Source: BOKV01 sp049289295 (GTDB lineage: Bacteria > Pseudomonadota > Alphaproteobacteria > Rhizobiales > Rhizobiaceae). Taken from it: a stretch of 64,000 nucleotides of DNA. The stretch's first letter is position 1. Every line of letters begins with the position of its first letter. Positions 36,327-45,254 of this stretch are shown piece by piece. Where the stretch lies: assembly GCA_049289295.1 (NCBI GenBank), contig JBATLL010000093.1, forward strand, positions 136,209 to 200,208, read 5' to 3'. The notes under the pieces are model-generated. The model saw only the letters and a list, made by a program, of their open reading frames with translations. It had not been told where the DNA came from and did not search any database. The position numbers and the translations under genes were made by a program.

Positions 36327-37426
36327 CGCGGCGCTGGAAGATCGTGCGCACCGACCGGGAACTTGAATGCCCGATGATCGACAGCGTACTGCGCGAAAAA
36401 GGTGCTGAACTGGTGCTGCTGCCTGATGGCATCAGCGAGGGAGAACTGCTCGAACACACCCGCGATGCCGACCTCATACTGATGTGTTACACACCGATCA
36501 CAGCCCGCATCATCAACGCGGCAACCCGACTGAAGGCAATCGTGAAATATGGCGTGGGCATTGACGCCATCGACATTGAAGCAGCCGTTGTAAGAGGCGT
36601 GGCGGTTGTAAACGTCCCCGAATATGCCGAAGAGACCGTTGCCGAAGGCGCCTTCATGCTGATGATCGCCCTGGCAAAGCGGCTGCGGCCGATACATGAG
36701 GCCATGCAGGGGCAAGGCTGGGTCTGGCCGGGCGGGCGCTGGCTGGCCAGTGATATCGCAGAAAAGACCGTGGGCCTTGTTGGCGTTGGCAGGATCGGCA
36801 AGTCCATGGCGCGCATGGCCGGAGCGGGTTTTCGCGCCCATGTGCTTGGCTATGACCCGAACGTGCAAGCCGCAGAAATGGCAGCTTCCGGCGTTGAAAA
36901 ATGCGATGACCTCGAAGCAATGCTGGGCCGCTGCGACTTTGTCTCGCTCCATGCGGTGCTCAACGCTCAGACGCGCCATCTTTTCAGCGGTCGCCAGTTT
37001 GCCGCCATGAAGTCGTCAGCCTTTCTCATAAATGTCTCGCGCGGTGCGCTGGTGGATGAGAGTGCATTGCTCGACGCGCTTGCTACCGGACAGATCGCCG
37101 GCGCCGGTCTCGACGTATATGGCATCGAACCGATCAATCGCGAGAATCATCCCTTGCGCGCGCTTTATGGCATGGACAATGTGCTGCTGATGCCGCACCT
37201 GACCTTCTTCACCCATGAAGCGATGGCGAGACTGGAACTCGAAACGCTGGAGCGATGTTTCGAGGCACTTGAAGGCCGTCCGGTCCTGATCAAGTCTGGA
37301 GATCCCCGACTTGCAGGGCAGAAGAACGGCGTGCGCTTCGCCGGTTCGGCCCAAGGCAATCGTGCCGAGGACACCGGCACGAAAGACGATCTGGCAATAT
37401 CCTCGCCTCAAGAGACGTCTCAATGA
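36323..37426 (+). CDS. D-isomer-specific 2-hydroxyacid dehydrogenase
   Basis: 367 residues. Catalytic Arg240 (NVSRGALVDE), Glu269 (YGIEPINREN) and His292 (MPHLTFFTHEA) are all present, and the nucleotide fold has GVGRIG at 154-159. About 45 residues after position 320 form a Gly/Asp/Gln-rich tail that looks disordered. Start and stop both overlap the neighbours by four bases (ATGA), so it belongs to the phosphonate operon. It would reduce or oxidise a 2-keto/2-hydroxy acid; a phosphono-substituted acid (phosphonopyruvate/phosphonolactate) is possible but unproven. Confidence 0.82.
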   Translation: MTRRWKIVRTDRELECPMIDSVLREKGAELVLLPDGISEGELLEHTRDADLILMCYTPITARIINAATRLKAIVKYGVGIDAIDIEAAVVRGVAVVNVPEYAEETVAEGAFMLMIALAKRLRPIHEAMQGQGWVWPGGRWLASDIAEKTVGLVGVGRIGKSMARMAGAGFRAHVLGYDPNVQAAEMAASGVEKCDDLEAMLGRCDFVSLHAVLNAQTRHLFSGRQFAAMKSSAFLINVSRGALVDESALLDALATGQIAGAGLDVYGIEPINRENHPLRALYGMDNVLLMPHLTFFTHEAMARLELETLERCFEALEGRPVLIKSGDPRLAGQKNGVRFAGSAQGNRAEDTGTKDDLAISSPQETSQ

Positions 37427-38268
37427 GTGCCATGGCACTGTTGCTGGCATTGGGTGCTGCAACACTTCACGCAACATGGAATGCCCTTGTAAAAGGGGCG
37501 GGCGACCGGGTTCTGACGATGGGCGCGGTCATTGCCGGTCATGCCATGGCAGGCCTGTTTCTTTGCCTGATATCCGCGCCGCCTGCACCTGAAAGCTGGC
37601 CCTTCATCGCGGCATCAGTTGTCATCCATTGGCTGTATTACGGCTTCCTGATTGCTGCCTATCGCGTAGGTGATCTGAGTTTCGTCTATCCCATCGCGCG
37701 AGGTGTAGCGCCGGTCCTCGTGTCACTTTCCGCCTGGCTGTGGGCCGACGAGCAAATGTCCGGCACCGCCTGGACAGGAATTTTGCTGGTCTCCGGGGCG
37801 ATTTTCCTTCTCGCAACCGGAAGGCAGATGGCCCAGGCCCGCAGCGCAACCGTGATGTGGGCCCTGTTGGCAGGGCTGACAATCGCTGCCTATTCCGTAG
37901 TCGATGGCATTGGGGTCAGGGCCTCGGGCAACAATGCGCCCGGCTATATCGGGTGGCTCTTTCTCGCCGGAAGTCCAATCTCGCTCGCCTTTCTGTGGCA
38001 ACGTCGCCAGGTACTCGGCCCTTCGAGTGCGCGCGCCCTTGGCTGGGGCCTGGCTGGTGGCATCGTATCGGCCGCCGCATATGGTATGGCAATTCTGGCC
38101 ATGCAGATTGCTGCACTTGGCGCTGTTTCGGCTGTCCGCGAATCCAGCGTGATCATTGCCGCCCTGATTGGTGTGGTCTGGTTCCGCGAAAGGCCATGGC
38201 AAAAGCGCCTGTTGGCGGCGGCGATGGTGGTTTGCGGCGTCGTGTTGCTGGTGCTCGCCACGCGATAG
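37423..38268 (+). CDS. EamA-type permease of the phosphonate operon
   Basis: 281 residues, about ten membrane helices in two EamA repeats (HATWNALVKGAG near the N-terminus; DLSFVYPIARGVAPVLV in helix 3-4; AVSAVRESSVIIAALIGVVWFRE near the end). It resembles the DMT subgroup found beside phosphonate genes (TIGR03340 type). It is translationally coupled to the dehydrogenase gene. Because the locus has no phosphonate ABC importer, it is the main candidate for uptake; export of a product is also possible. Confidence 0.8.
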   Translation: MSAMALLLALGAATLHATWNALVKGAGDRVLTMGAVIAGHAMAGLFLCLISAPPAPESWPFIAASVVIHWLYYGFLIAAYRVGDLSFVYPIARGVAPVLVSLSAWLWADEQMSGTAWTGILLVSGAIFLLATGRQMAQARSATVMWALLAGLTIAAYSVVDGIGVRASGNNAPGYIGWLFLAGSPISLAFLWQRRQVLGPSSARALGWGLAGGIVSAAAYGMAILAMQIAALGAVSAVRESSVIIAALIGVVWFRERPWQKRLLAAAMVVCGVVLLVLATR

Positions 38269-38325
38269 GTCGCGATCACATGACACGCTTCCGCCCTGCG
38301 GTTTCATCGTGATAGACGTAGGGGC

Positions 38326-40407
38326 ATGGCTACCAGTCCGATGATCAGGCGACCCGACAACCGCTACGAAGATGGTGCGCATCGCCACGCCCTGCGCAAT
38401 CATGCGCTGCTTGAATCAGGCCTCAACCTGCTTGAACAGGGCATCACGATCTTCGACAGGGAATTGCGCCTTGTTCACGCCAACCGCACATTCATCACGC
38501 TTTACGGTCTGCCGCAGAGCTTCATCCAGCCCGGCACGACGTTCGAGGACATCAATCGCTTCCTCGCGGAAAATGGTGATTTCGGACCTGGCGATGTCGA
38601 TGAACTGGTGCGCGAACGCGTCGAACGCGCCCGGGCCTTCGAAGATCACTATTTCGAACGCACCCGACCGAACGGAAAGGTGATTGCCGTTGAAGGGCAT
38701 GCCCTTGCCACGGGTGGCTGGGTTGCCGTCTACACGGACATTTCCGTTCGCAAGCACCATGAATCCCTGTTGAAGGAAACCGCTGACCGACTGTCCACGA
38801 GCCTTCTCAAGCGAACTGGCGAACTGGAAGCAACCAACCGCGAACTGAACGCGGCCAACCGGGCACTGGAGGAGGTCAAGCGTCAGCTCCAGGAATCGGA
38901 CCTGCGAATGCGCACGATCATGCGTTCGGTTCCCGCCCACATTGCCTATCTCGACCGCGAGGGCGTCTATCGCTTCTCCAACAATCGCTTTTCCGGCATC
39001 CTGCGTCACCAGGCCGAGGAACTGGCTGGCATGAAGGTTGACGAAGTGTTCGACCCCTCCGTGCTGGAAGTGCTCAAACCCGCGATAGCGAACGCAGTCG
39101 CGGGGGAAGCAAGTTCTGTCGAGATCGACCCTGTGGATGAAACAGGCGTTCTCAGGCATGTGCGCACGTCTCTGGTCCCCGACATTGTGAGTGATGGCAC
39201 GGTGCGCGGGATCTATGTTCTTTCCCTGGATATCACCGAGGAAAGGCGGGCAATGGAGATGCTCGTGCATACCAAGCGAATTGAGGCCGCCATCCAGCTG
39301 ACCAGTGGTGTCGTGCATGATTTTTCCAACATCATGACGATCATTGCGGGTAATCTGAACCGACTTGCAGAGCATGACCTGCCTGAAGCGGAGCGAGAGC
39401 ATATTCTTTCGGTCACGCGCCGTGCGGTCGAACGCGGTGGTCGCGTTACCGATCAGCTCATGTCCTTTTCCCGCAATGAGGAACTCAACCCGGTTGAATG
39501 TGATGTCGCACGCATCAGCAGCGACTTGGTTCGGTTGTTTGCTGCATCACTCGATCCATCCATCACCATTGCCACACAGGGCGCAAACAATCTTGGTGCG
39601 CTCGTTGATGAGCGGGCCCTGCAGGATGCGCTGCTGAATCTGTTGCTCAACGCGCGCGATGCAATCGGGCACGACGGCGCGATCACAGTGACCGTGGATT
39701 CACAGGATCGCGACGGCATGCCGGTAACCCGCATCTCCGTTAGCGATACCGGTTGCGGTTTTTCCGCCGGAACCATCGAGAAGGCATGCGACGCCTTCTT
39801 TTCCACAAAGCAGGGTGGGCGAGGGCGAGGACTCGGCCTCTCGATGGTCCGCCGTTTTGTCAAGCGTTCAGGCGGTGAACTTCTGATCGAAAGCGAACCG
39901 GGAGAGGGCGCAGTCGTCACCATGTATCTTCCTGCCGCTGCGATTCTGGCTGAACTGGAGGATCATGAGGGCGGCATTGAACCTGCGGGCGAACCGATCA
40001 CGGGTCTGGCGCTGGTTGTCGATGATGAGCCGGATATCCGCGAATTCATGCGACGCCTGCTCGTCAGGCGAGGCGTGAAGGTGATGGAGGCATCCGGTCC
40101 TCAGGAGGCCTTTGACCTTGTGTCCAACATACCCATGATATCGCTTGTGATCAGCGATATCATGATGCAGGGATCGCAGACTGGGCTGGATTTGTGCAGG
40201 CGCATCCGGCGTGAACGCGCCGATCTCCCGATACTGCTGGTTAGTGGCATGGCAACCCATCACCCTGTTGCGCTGGAAGCCAATGGGGAATTCATGCTGC
40301 TGCGCAAGCCGTTTGGCGAGTCCGAATTTGCTTCCGCCCTATCCAGGATTGTTGTTCCTGTCGAAGTCGGAAACCGGGAACCAGGGGACGGACACAAGGA
40401 TGTCTGA
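38326..40407 (+). CDS. Hybrid sensor histidine kinase (PAS-PAS-HisKA-HATPase-REC)
   Basis: 693 residues, no membrane segment. A first PAS domain (about 28-140, GITIFDRELRLVHANRTFITLYGLP), a coiled coil (145-195), a second PAS (200-315), HisKA with SGVVHDFSNIMTIIAGNL (phospho-acceptor His in VHDF, near 329), HATPase (DARDALLNLLLNARD region; SDTGCGFS; GRGLGLSMVRR) and a C-terminal receiver (VVDDEPDIREFM, phospho-acceptor Asp in VISDIMM). A cytosolic redox or metabolite sensor is likely. The next gene, a response regulator, overlaps it by eight bases. Confidence 0.92.
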   Translation: MATSPMIRRPDNRYEDGAHRHALRNHALLESGLNLLEQGITIFDRELRLVHANRTFITLYGLPQSFIQPGTTFEDINRFLAENGDFGPGDVDELVRERVERARAFEDHYFERTRPNGKVIAVEGHALATGGWVAVYTDISVRKHHESLLKETADRLSTSLLKRTGELEATNRELNAANRALEEVKRQLQESDLRMRTIMRSVPAHIAYLDREGVYRFSNNRFSGILRHQAEELAGMKVDEVFDPSVLEVLKPAIANAVAGEASSVEIDPVDETGVLRHVRTSLVPDIVSDGTVRGIYVLSLDITEERRAMEMLVHTKRIEAAIQLTSGVVHDFSNIMTIIAGNLNRLAEHDLPEAEREHILSVTRRAVERGGRVTDQLMSFSRNEELNPVECDVARISSDLVRLFAASLDPSITIATQGANNLGALVDERALQDALLNLLLNARDAIGHDGAITVTVDSQDRDGMPVTRISVSDTGCGFSAGTIEKACDAFFSTKQGGRGRGLGLSMVRRFVKRSGGELLIESEPGEGAVVTMYLPAAAILAELEDHEGGIEPAGEPITGLALVVDDEPDIREFMRRLLVRRGVKVMEASGPQEAFDLVSNIPMISLVISDIMMQGSQTGLDLCRRIRRERADLPILLVSGMATHHPVALEANGEFMLLRKPFGESEFASALSRIVVPVEVGNREPGDGHKDV

Positions 40408-41128
40408 TACACGGAACCTGCAGCAGGTTGCCATTGTCGAAGATGACCGGGATGTAGCCGAACTTCTGGCATCCACCCTGTCGAGCCATGGCTACCGCAT
40501 CGAGACGTTCCATACGGGCCAGTCCTTCCTGCGCTCCCTTCCTCACCGCACACCCGACCTTGCCATCATCGACCTTGGCTTGCCCGATCGCGATGGTCTG
40601 GGTCTGGTCGCTGAACTGCGCTCGCGGCCGGGTGTCGCCTGCATCATCGTCAGCGGCAGGCATGAAATTTCCGACAAGCTGGTAGGGCTGGAACTCGGGG
40701 CGGACGACTACATCGTCAAGCCGTTCAACGAAAAGGAAATCGTGGCAAGGGTGCGCAGTGTCCTGCGGCGCGTTGGCGCTAAGGGTGACAATGCCGGTGG
40801 CCAACCGGACGACGTCGCCAGATTCTCCAGCTGGACTGCTGATTTCCGGCGTTTCGAACTCATTGCCGCCGACGGTTCGCGCCAGAACCTTTCCAGCGGC
40901 GAGGCGAATGTCCTCAAGGTATTTCTGAAGTCCGCCAACCGGCTGATGACACGCGCTGATCTTCTTGAAAGGCTCGGGCTGGACAATGGGCAGAATTTTG
41001 ATCGCAGCATCGATGTCCGGATTTCGCGCCTGCGAGGCAAACTGGAGGAAGATCCGCGTAATCCGCGTTTCATCAAGACGGTCTACGGCGCTGGCTACAT
41101 CATGGTAGCGCAGGTTCAATGGTCATGA
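40400..41128 (+). CDS. OmpR-type response regulator
   Basis: 242 residues. Receiver domain with EDDRDVAELL, phospho-acceptor Asp in IIDLGLPDRDG and Lys in YIVKPFNEKE; a C-terminal winged helix (LMTRADLLERL, SIDVRISRLRGKLEEDP, IKTVYGAGYIMV) binds DNA. The start ATG lies inside the end of the hybrid kinase gene, so they form a pair. The target is unknown; the phosphonate operon upstream and the ABC/ligase operon downstream are the nearest candidates. Confidence 0.93.
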   Translation: MSDTRNLQQVAIVEDDRDVAELLASTLSSHGYRIETFHTGQSFLRSLPHRTPDLAIIDLGLPDRDGLGLVAELRSRPGVACIIVSGRHEISDKLVGLELGADDYIVKPFNEKEIVARVRSVLRRVGAKGDNAGGQPDDVARFSSWTADFRRFELIAADGSRQNLSSGEANVLKVFLKSANRLMTRADLLERLGLDNGQNFDRSIDVRISRLRGKLEEDPRNPRFIKTVYGAGYIMVAQVQWS

Positions 41129-41148
41129 TGCAGTGCAAAAGAACTGCA
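41129..41148 (+). terminator. Weak hairpin after the response regulator gene
   Basis: TGCAGT (41129-41134) pairs with ACTGCA (41143-41148) across an eight-base loop directly after the stop codon. Six pairs and no U-tract make it a doubtful terminator. The rest of the gap to 41427 holds no gene I can support. Confidence 0.3.
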
Positions 41149-41427
41149 ACATTCCGCAACAAATTCGAAACACTCGTGTAAATTTCCTTCCTTATTGGGC
41201 TGATTAGACCTTTGGCGAGGTTGATTGCGGCGAAGGCCTGTCCTTGACTGATGCCAGATCGGCTGGCTCTCAGGGCGAGGAGAGGCAAACCAGTCGCGGA
41301 ACGGACTGTCGTGTCGGGCTGAATTGCGCCGCGCGGATCGTTCCAGCCAGATGTCTGACCAGGGAACAGCCCTGGCAGGAAGTAGACCGGGTCGCCAGTT
41401 CAATGGCAGGCCCCACGGGAGGAATGG

Positions 41428-43404
41428 ATGGCGCAGGACAGGTCCGCTTCGGCTGGCAAGACGGAAACGTTGCCGCAATATCTGCTGTTGAACGCCAAAC
41501 GGTTTGCCCAGCGCCCAGCCATGCGCCACAAGGATCTCGGCATCTGGCAGAGCTGGACCTGGCACCAGTTGCTCGATGAAATCGCCGCCTATTCCCTTGG
41601 TTTGAGCGAATTGGGCCTAAAGCCAGGCGACAAGGTCGCCATCGTCGGCCAGAACAGGCCGCGTCTCTACTGGACTTTTGCAGCGGTGCAGGCGGCGGGC
41701 GGTGTTCCTGTTCCCGTCTATTCCGACTCCGTTGCCGAAGAGATGGTCTACGTCCTCAACCATGCAGAAGTGGTGTTCGCCATCTGTCAGGACCAGGAGC
41801 AGGTCGACAAGGTCCTGTCGATGGGCGACCAGATAAAGGGACTTCGCAAGATCCTGTATGACGAGCCGCGCGGGCTTCGTGATTATGATCCGACCAACCT
41901 TGCCTCGATTGATGAAGTGCAGGCGCTCGGTCGCAAGCTCATGGCTGCGAACGGTCTGGAGAAATGGAAGGATCGGGTCAACAGCGCGAAAGGCGAAGAC
42001 CTTGCGGTCATGCTTTACACGTCCGGCACGACTGGCAAGCCCAAGGGAGTGATGCTGTCATTCGACAATCTTGTCATTTCAGCGCGCAACGCCAACAGCT
42101 ATGACAAGCTTGACGAGGAGGACGAGGCGCTTGCCTACCTGCCGCTAGCTTGGGTCGGCGACCACGTATTTTCCTATGCTCAGTCCTTCATTTCCGGCTA
42201 TTGCGTCTGCTGTCCGGAGAGCCCGGAAACGATTGATTCCGATCGGCGGGAAATTGCGCCGACCTATTTCTTCGCACCGCCGCGCGTTTTCGAAAACATG
42301 CTGACCTCGGTGATGGTTCGCATGGAGGATGCGGGAAAGACCAAGAAGGCCATCTTCCAGTATTTCATGGCCCATGCCCGCAACACCGGCGAAGCGATCC
42401 TGAACGGCGAGTCGGTCGGGCTTATGGATCGCATCAAGTACTGGCTGGGCGAGTATCTCGTCTACGGTCCGCTCAAGAACCGGATGGGCTTTACCCGCAT
42501 GAAGGTCGGCTACACTGCCGGCGAGGCTATCGGACCTGAGATTTTCCGCTTCTACCGTTCGCTCGGCCTCAATCTCAAGCAGCTGTATGGACAGACGGAG
42601 GCGTCGGTCTACATCACGCAGCAGCCCGATGGTGAAATCCGCGCGGACACGGTTGGCAAGCCCTCTCCAGGTGTGGAAATTCGCATCGATGAAACGGGTG
42701 AAGTCATGTACCGCTCACCTGGCGTTTTCGTCGGCTATTTCAAGAATGACGACGCAACCGCTTCGACCAAGACGAAGGATGGCTGGGTTCACACGGGGGA
42801 CGCAGGTTTCTTCGATGCCAATGGCCACCTGAAGATCATTGACCGCGCCAAGGATGTCGGCAAGCTCAGGAACGGCAACCTGTTCGCGCCGAAATACATT
42901 GAGAACAAGCTCAAGTTTTTCCCCAACGTGAAGGAAGCAGTGGCCTTCGGTGATGGACGCGATTTCTGTGCTGTCTTCGTCAACATTGATCTCACGGCAG
43001 TGGGAAGCTGGGCTGAGCGCAACAATGTCGCCTATGCGAGCTACCAGGAACTCGCCGCCCATCCCAGAGTCTACCAGATGATGCAGGAGCATGTCGAACA
43101 GGTGAACCGCGACCTGGCAGGCGAGGAAATGATGGCCGGTTCGCAGATCCACCGCTTCCTCGTGCTGCACAAGGAACTGGATGCCGACGATGGGGAACTC
43201 ACTCGCACGCAGAAGGTGCGCCGCTCCTTCATCGCGGAACGTTACGCGCCTTTGATCGAAGCACTCTATGACGGCTCGACCTCCAAGCATGTGGAAACGG
43301 AGGTCGTGTTCGAGGACGGCAGGAAGGGCAAGATTTCGGCAACCGTGGAAATCCGCGACGCCAGACTGGAACCCGTTGCAACATTGAAGGAGGCTGCAGA
43401 ATGA
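41428..43404 (+). CDS. Long-chain-type acyl-CoA synthetase (AMP-forming)
   Basis: 658 residues. Adenylate-forming motifs: P-loop MLYTSGTTGKPKGVML (near 195), YLPLAWVGDH, YGQTEASV (near 392) and GWVHTGDAGFF (near 452), with a C-terminal lid domain. It belongs to the large FadD15/long-chain group and would activate a carboxylic acid as CoA thioester. A GGGAGGA site precedes the ATG. It overlaps the ABC ATPase gene by four bases, so uptake and activation of one substrate is likely; a fatty acid or aromatic acid cannot be told apart. Confidence 0.9.
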   Translation: MAQDRSASAGKTETLPQYLLLNAKRFAQRPAMRHKDLGIWQSWTWHQLLDEIAAYSLGLSELGLKPGDKVAIVGQNRPRLYWTFAAVQAAGGVPVPVYSDSVAEEMVYVLNHAEVVFAICQDQEQVDKVLSMGDQIKGLRKILYDEPRGLRDYDPTNLASIDEVQALGRKLMAANGLEKWKDRVNSAKGEDLAVMLYTSGTTGKPKGVMLSFDNLVISARNANSYDKLDEEDEALAYLPLAWVGDHVFSYAQSFISGYCVCCPESPETIDSDRREIAPTYFFAPPRVFENMLTSVMVRMEDAGKTKKAIFQYFMAHARNTGEAILNGESVGLMDRIKYWLGEYLVYGPLKNRMGFTRMKVGYTAGEAIGPEIFRFYRSLGLNLKQLYGQTEASVYITQQPDGEIRADTVGKPSPGVEIRIDETGEVMYRSPGVFVGYFKNDDATASTKTKDGWVHTGDAGFFDANGHLKIIDRAKDVGKLRNGNLFAPKYIENKLKFFPNVKEAVAFGDGRDFCAVFVNIDLTAVGSWAERNNVAYASYQELAAHPRVYQMMQEHVEQVNRDLAGEEMMAGSQIHRFLVLHKELDADDGELTRTQKVRRSFIAERYAPLIEALYDGSTSKHVETEVVFEDGRKGKISATVEIRDARLEPVATLKEAAE

Positions 43405-44222
43405 ACGCTCCAGCAGCCAACCTTGCGACGAACCAGGGCGAAACAGCCAGGAAAGTTGTCCTTGAAGTCGAAAACGTTTCGCTCTCGTTTGGCGGCGTCA
43501 AAGCCATTACCGACATTTCCTTCGATATCCTCGAAGGAGAAATCCGGGCGATCATCGGTCCGAATGGTGCCGGCAAGACCTCGATGCTGAACGTCATCAA
43601 CGGCTTTTATCATCCTCAGGAAGGGACGATCACCTTTCGCGGCGAGAAGCGCAGCCGCATGCGCCCCCATGTGACCGCACGCCAGGGCATTGCACGCACA
43701 TTCCAGAACATCGCCCTGTTCAAGGGCATGTCTGTTCTGGACAACATCATGACTGGCCGCATCACCAAGATGCGCAGGAACCTGTTCTGGCAGGCTGTCT
43801 GGCGCGGCCCGGCCGAACGCGAAGAAATCGAGCACCGCGAAGCGGTGGAAAAGATCATCGACTTCCTCGAGATCGAGGCAATCCGCAAGACACCGGTTGG
43901 CCGACTGCCCTACGGCTTGCAAAAGCGCGTTGAACTGGGACGCGCACTTGCCGCCGAACCTTCCCTGCTCCTGCTGGATGAGCCGATGGCCGGCATGAAC
44001 CTCGAGGAAAAGGAAGACATGAGCCGGTTCATCATGGATGTGAACCAGCAGTTCGGCACTACCATCGCCTTGATCGAGCACGACATGGGCGTTGTTATGG
44101 ATCTTTCCGATCGTGTCGTGGTCCTCGACTACGGGCGCAAGATCGGCGACGGAACGCCCGATGAGGTCCGCAACAACCAGGAAGTCATCGATGCATATCT
44201 GGGGGTGTCCCATGCAGACTGA
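43401..44222 (+). CDS. Branched-chain amino acid-type ABC transporter ATPase (LivG-like)
   Basis: 273 residues. Walker A GPNGAGKTS, signature LPYGLQKRVELGRAL (degenerate from LSGGQ), Walker B LLLLDEPMAGM, H-loop LIEHDMGVVMDL. The extended loop between Walker A and signature (FKGMSVLDNIMTGRI...) and the C-terminal AYLG end are LivG-type. The ATG overlaps the synthetase stop. It partners with the LivF-like ATPase at 47762. Confidence 0.92.
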   Translation: MNAPAANLATNQGETARKVVLEVENVSLSFGGVKAITDISFDILEGEIRAIIGPNGAGKTSMLNVINGFYHPQEGTITFRGEKRSRMRPHVTARQGIARTFQNIALFKGMSVLDNIMTGRITKMRRNLFWQAVWRGPAEREEIEHREAVEKIIDFLEIEAIRKTPVGRLPYGLQKRVELGRALAAEPSLLLLDEPMAGMNLEEKEDMSRFIMDVNQQFGTTIALIEHDMGVVMDLSDRVVVLDYGRKIGDGTPDEVRNNQEVIDAYLGVSHAD

Positions 44223-44249
44223 TCCGCAAACCGAGCGAGGAACTTTCGC

Positions 44250-45251
44250 ATGAGCCCGGCCTTCCTCAACTTCATCGAAATCTTCCTGAACGGCCTGATG
44301 GCCGGCATTATGTATTCCCTGGTTGCGCTCGGCTTCGTGCTGATCTTCAAGGCGTCGGGCATCTTCAACTTCGCGCAGGGCGTGATGGCGCTCTTTGCCG
44401 CGCTCACCCTGGTTGGTCTGCAGACCGGACAGGTTCCGTTTTCCCACCTGATCAACGCCATTTTCGGCACCAGCATCCATAACTGGGGGCCGGGCCTGCC
44501 CACCTTCCTGGCGATATTGGCGACCATGGCCATCATGATCCTGCTTGCCATCCTGATCGAGAAGCTGGTTCTCAAGCATCTCGTCAACCAGGAGCCGATC
44601 ATCCTTTTCATGGCAACGATCGGGCTGGCCTATTTCCTTGAAGGATTTGGCGATCTCATGTGGGGTTCGGACGTCAAGGCGCTCAGTGTCGGCCTGCCGT
44701 CGGGTGGCTCGTTCTGGATCGAGGACGTGACGCGGGAATGGGCTGCAACCGGCGCCGAATATTTCGGCATGTACATCGATCTGCTTGATATCAGCGCGAC
44801 GGCTATTGCCATCGTGCTCGTGCTGGCCCTCACGCTCTTCAGTCAGTACACGGCCACAGGGCGGGCGCTGCGCGCTGTTGCCGACGATCACCAGGCAGCC
44901 ATGTCAGTTGGTATCTCACTGCGCACCATCTGGGTGATCGTGTGGTCGATTTCCGGCTTTGTGGCACTTGTCGCCGGGATCATGTGGGGCTCGAAGTCGG
45001 GCGTGCAGTTCTCGCTGTCCCTGATCGCGCTCAAGGCGCTGCCGGTGCTCATTCTTGGCGGGTTCACTTCCATCCCTGGCGCCATCATCGGCGGCCTGAT
45101 CATCGGTGTCGGCGAAAAGCTTGCAGAAGCATATGTCGGGCCCATGGTTGGAGGCGCAATCGAAAACTGGTTTGCCTATGTCGTCGCGCTTGGCTTCCTG
45201 CTTTTCCGTCCGCAGGGCCTGTTCGGCGAAAAGATCATCGAGAGGATTTGA
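44250..45251 (+). CDS. ABC permease, LivH-like
   Basis: 333 residues, about eight membrane helices. Family marks are NGLMAGIMYSLVALGFVLIFKASGIFNFAQG at the N-terminus (split motif, residues about 11-40), RALRAVADDHQAAMSVGI (the EAA-like cytoplasmic loop) and the C-terminal RPQGLFGEKIIERI. It forms the membrane pore with the LivM-like subunit, whose start is three bases downstream. Confidence 0.92.
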   Translation: MSPAFLNFIEIFLNGLMAGIMYSLVALGFVLIFKASGIFNFAQGVMALFAALTLVGLQTGQVPFSHLINAIFGTSIHNWGPGLPTFLAILATMAIMILLAILIEKLVLKHLVNQEPIILFMATIGLAYFLEGFGDLMWGSDVKALSVGLPSGGSFWIEDVTREWAATGAEYFGMYIDLLDISATAIAIVLVLALTLFSQYTATGRALRAVADDHQAAMSVGISLRTIWVIVWSISGFVALVAGIMWGSKSGVQFSLSLIALKALPVLILGGFTSIPGAIIGGLIIGVGEKLAEAYVGPMVGGAIENWFAYVVALGFLLFRPQGLFGEKIIERI

Positions 45252-45254
45252 TCC

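Noticed and set aside
43266..44891. 541-codon open frame on the minus strand
   Set aside because: Antisense to the acyl-CoA synthetase, LivG-like and LivH-like genes, whose motifs are complete; composition (His/Asp/Gln-rich) is that of a GC-rich shadow.
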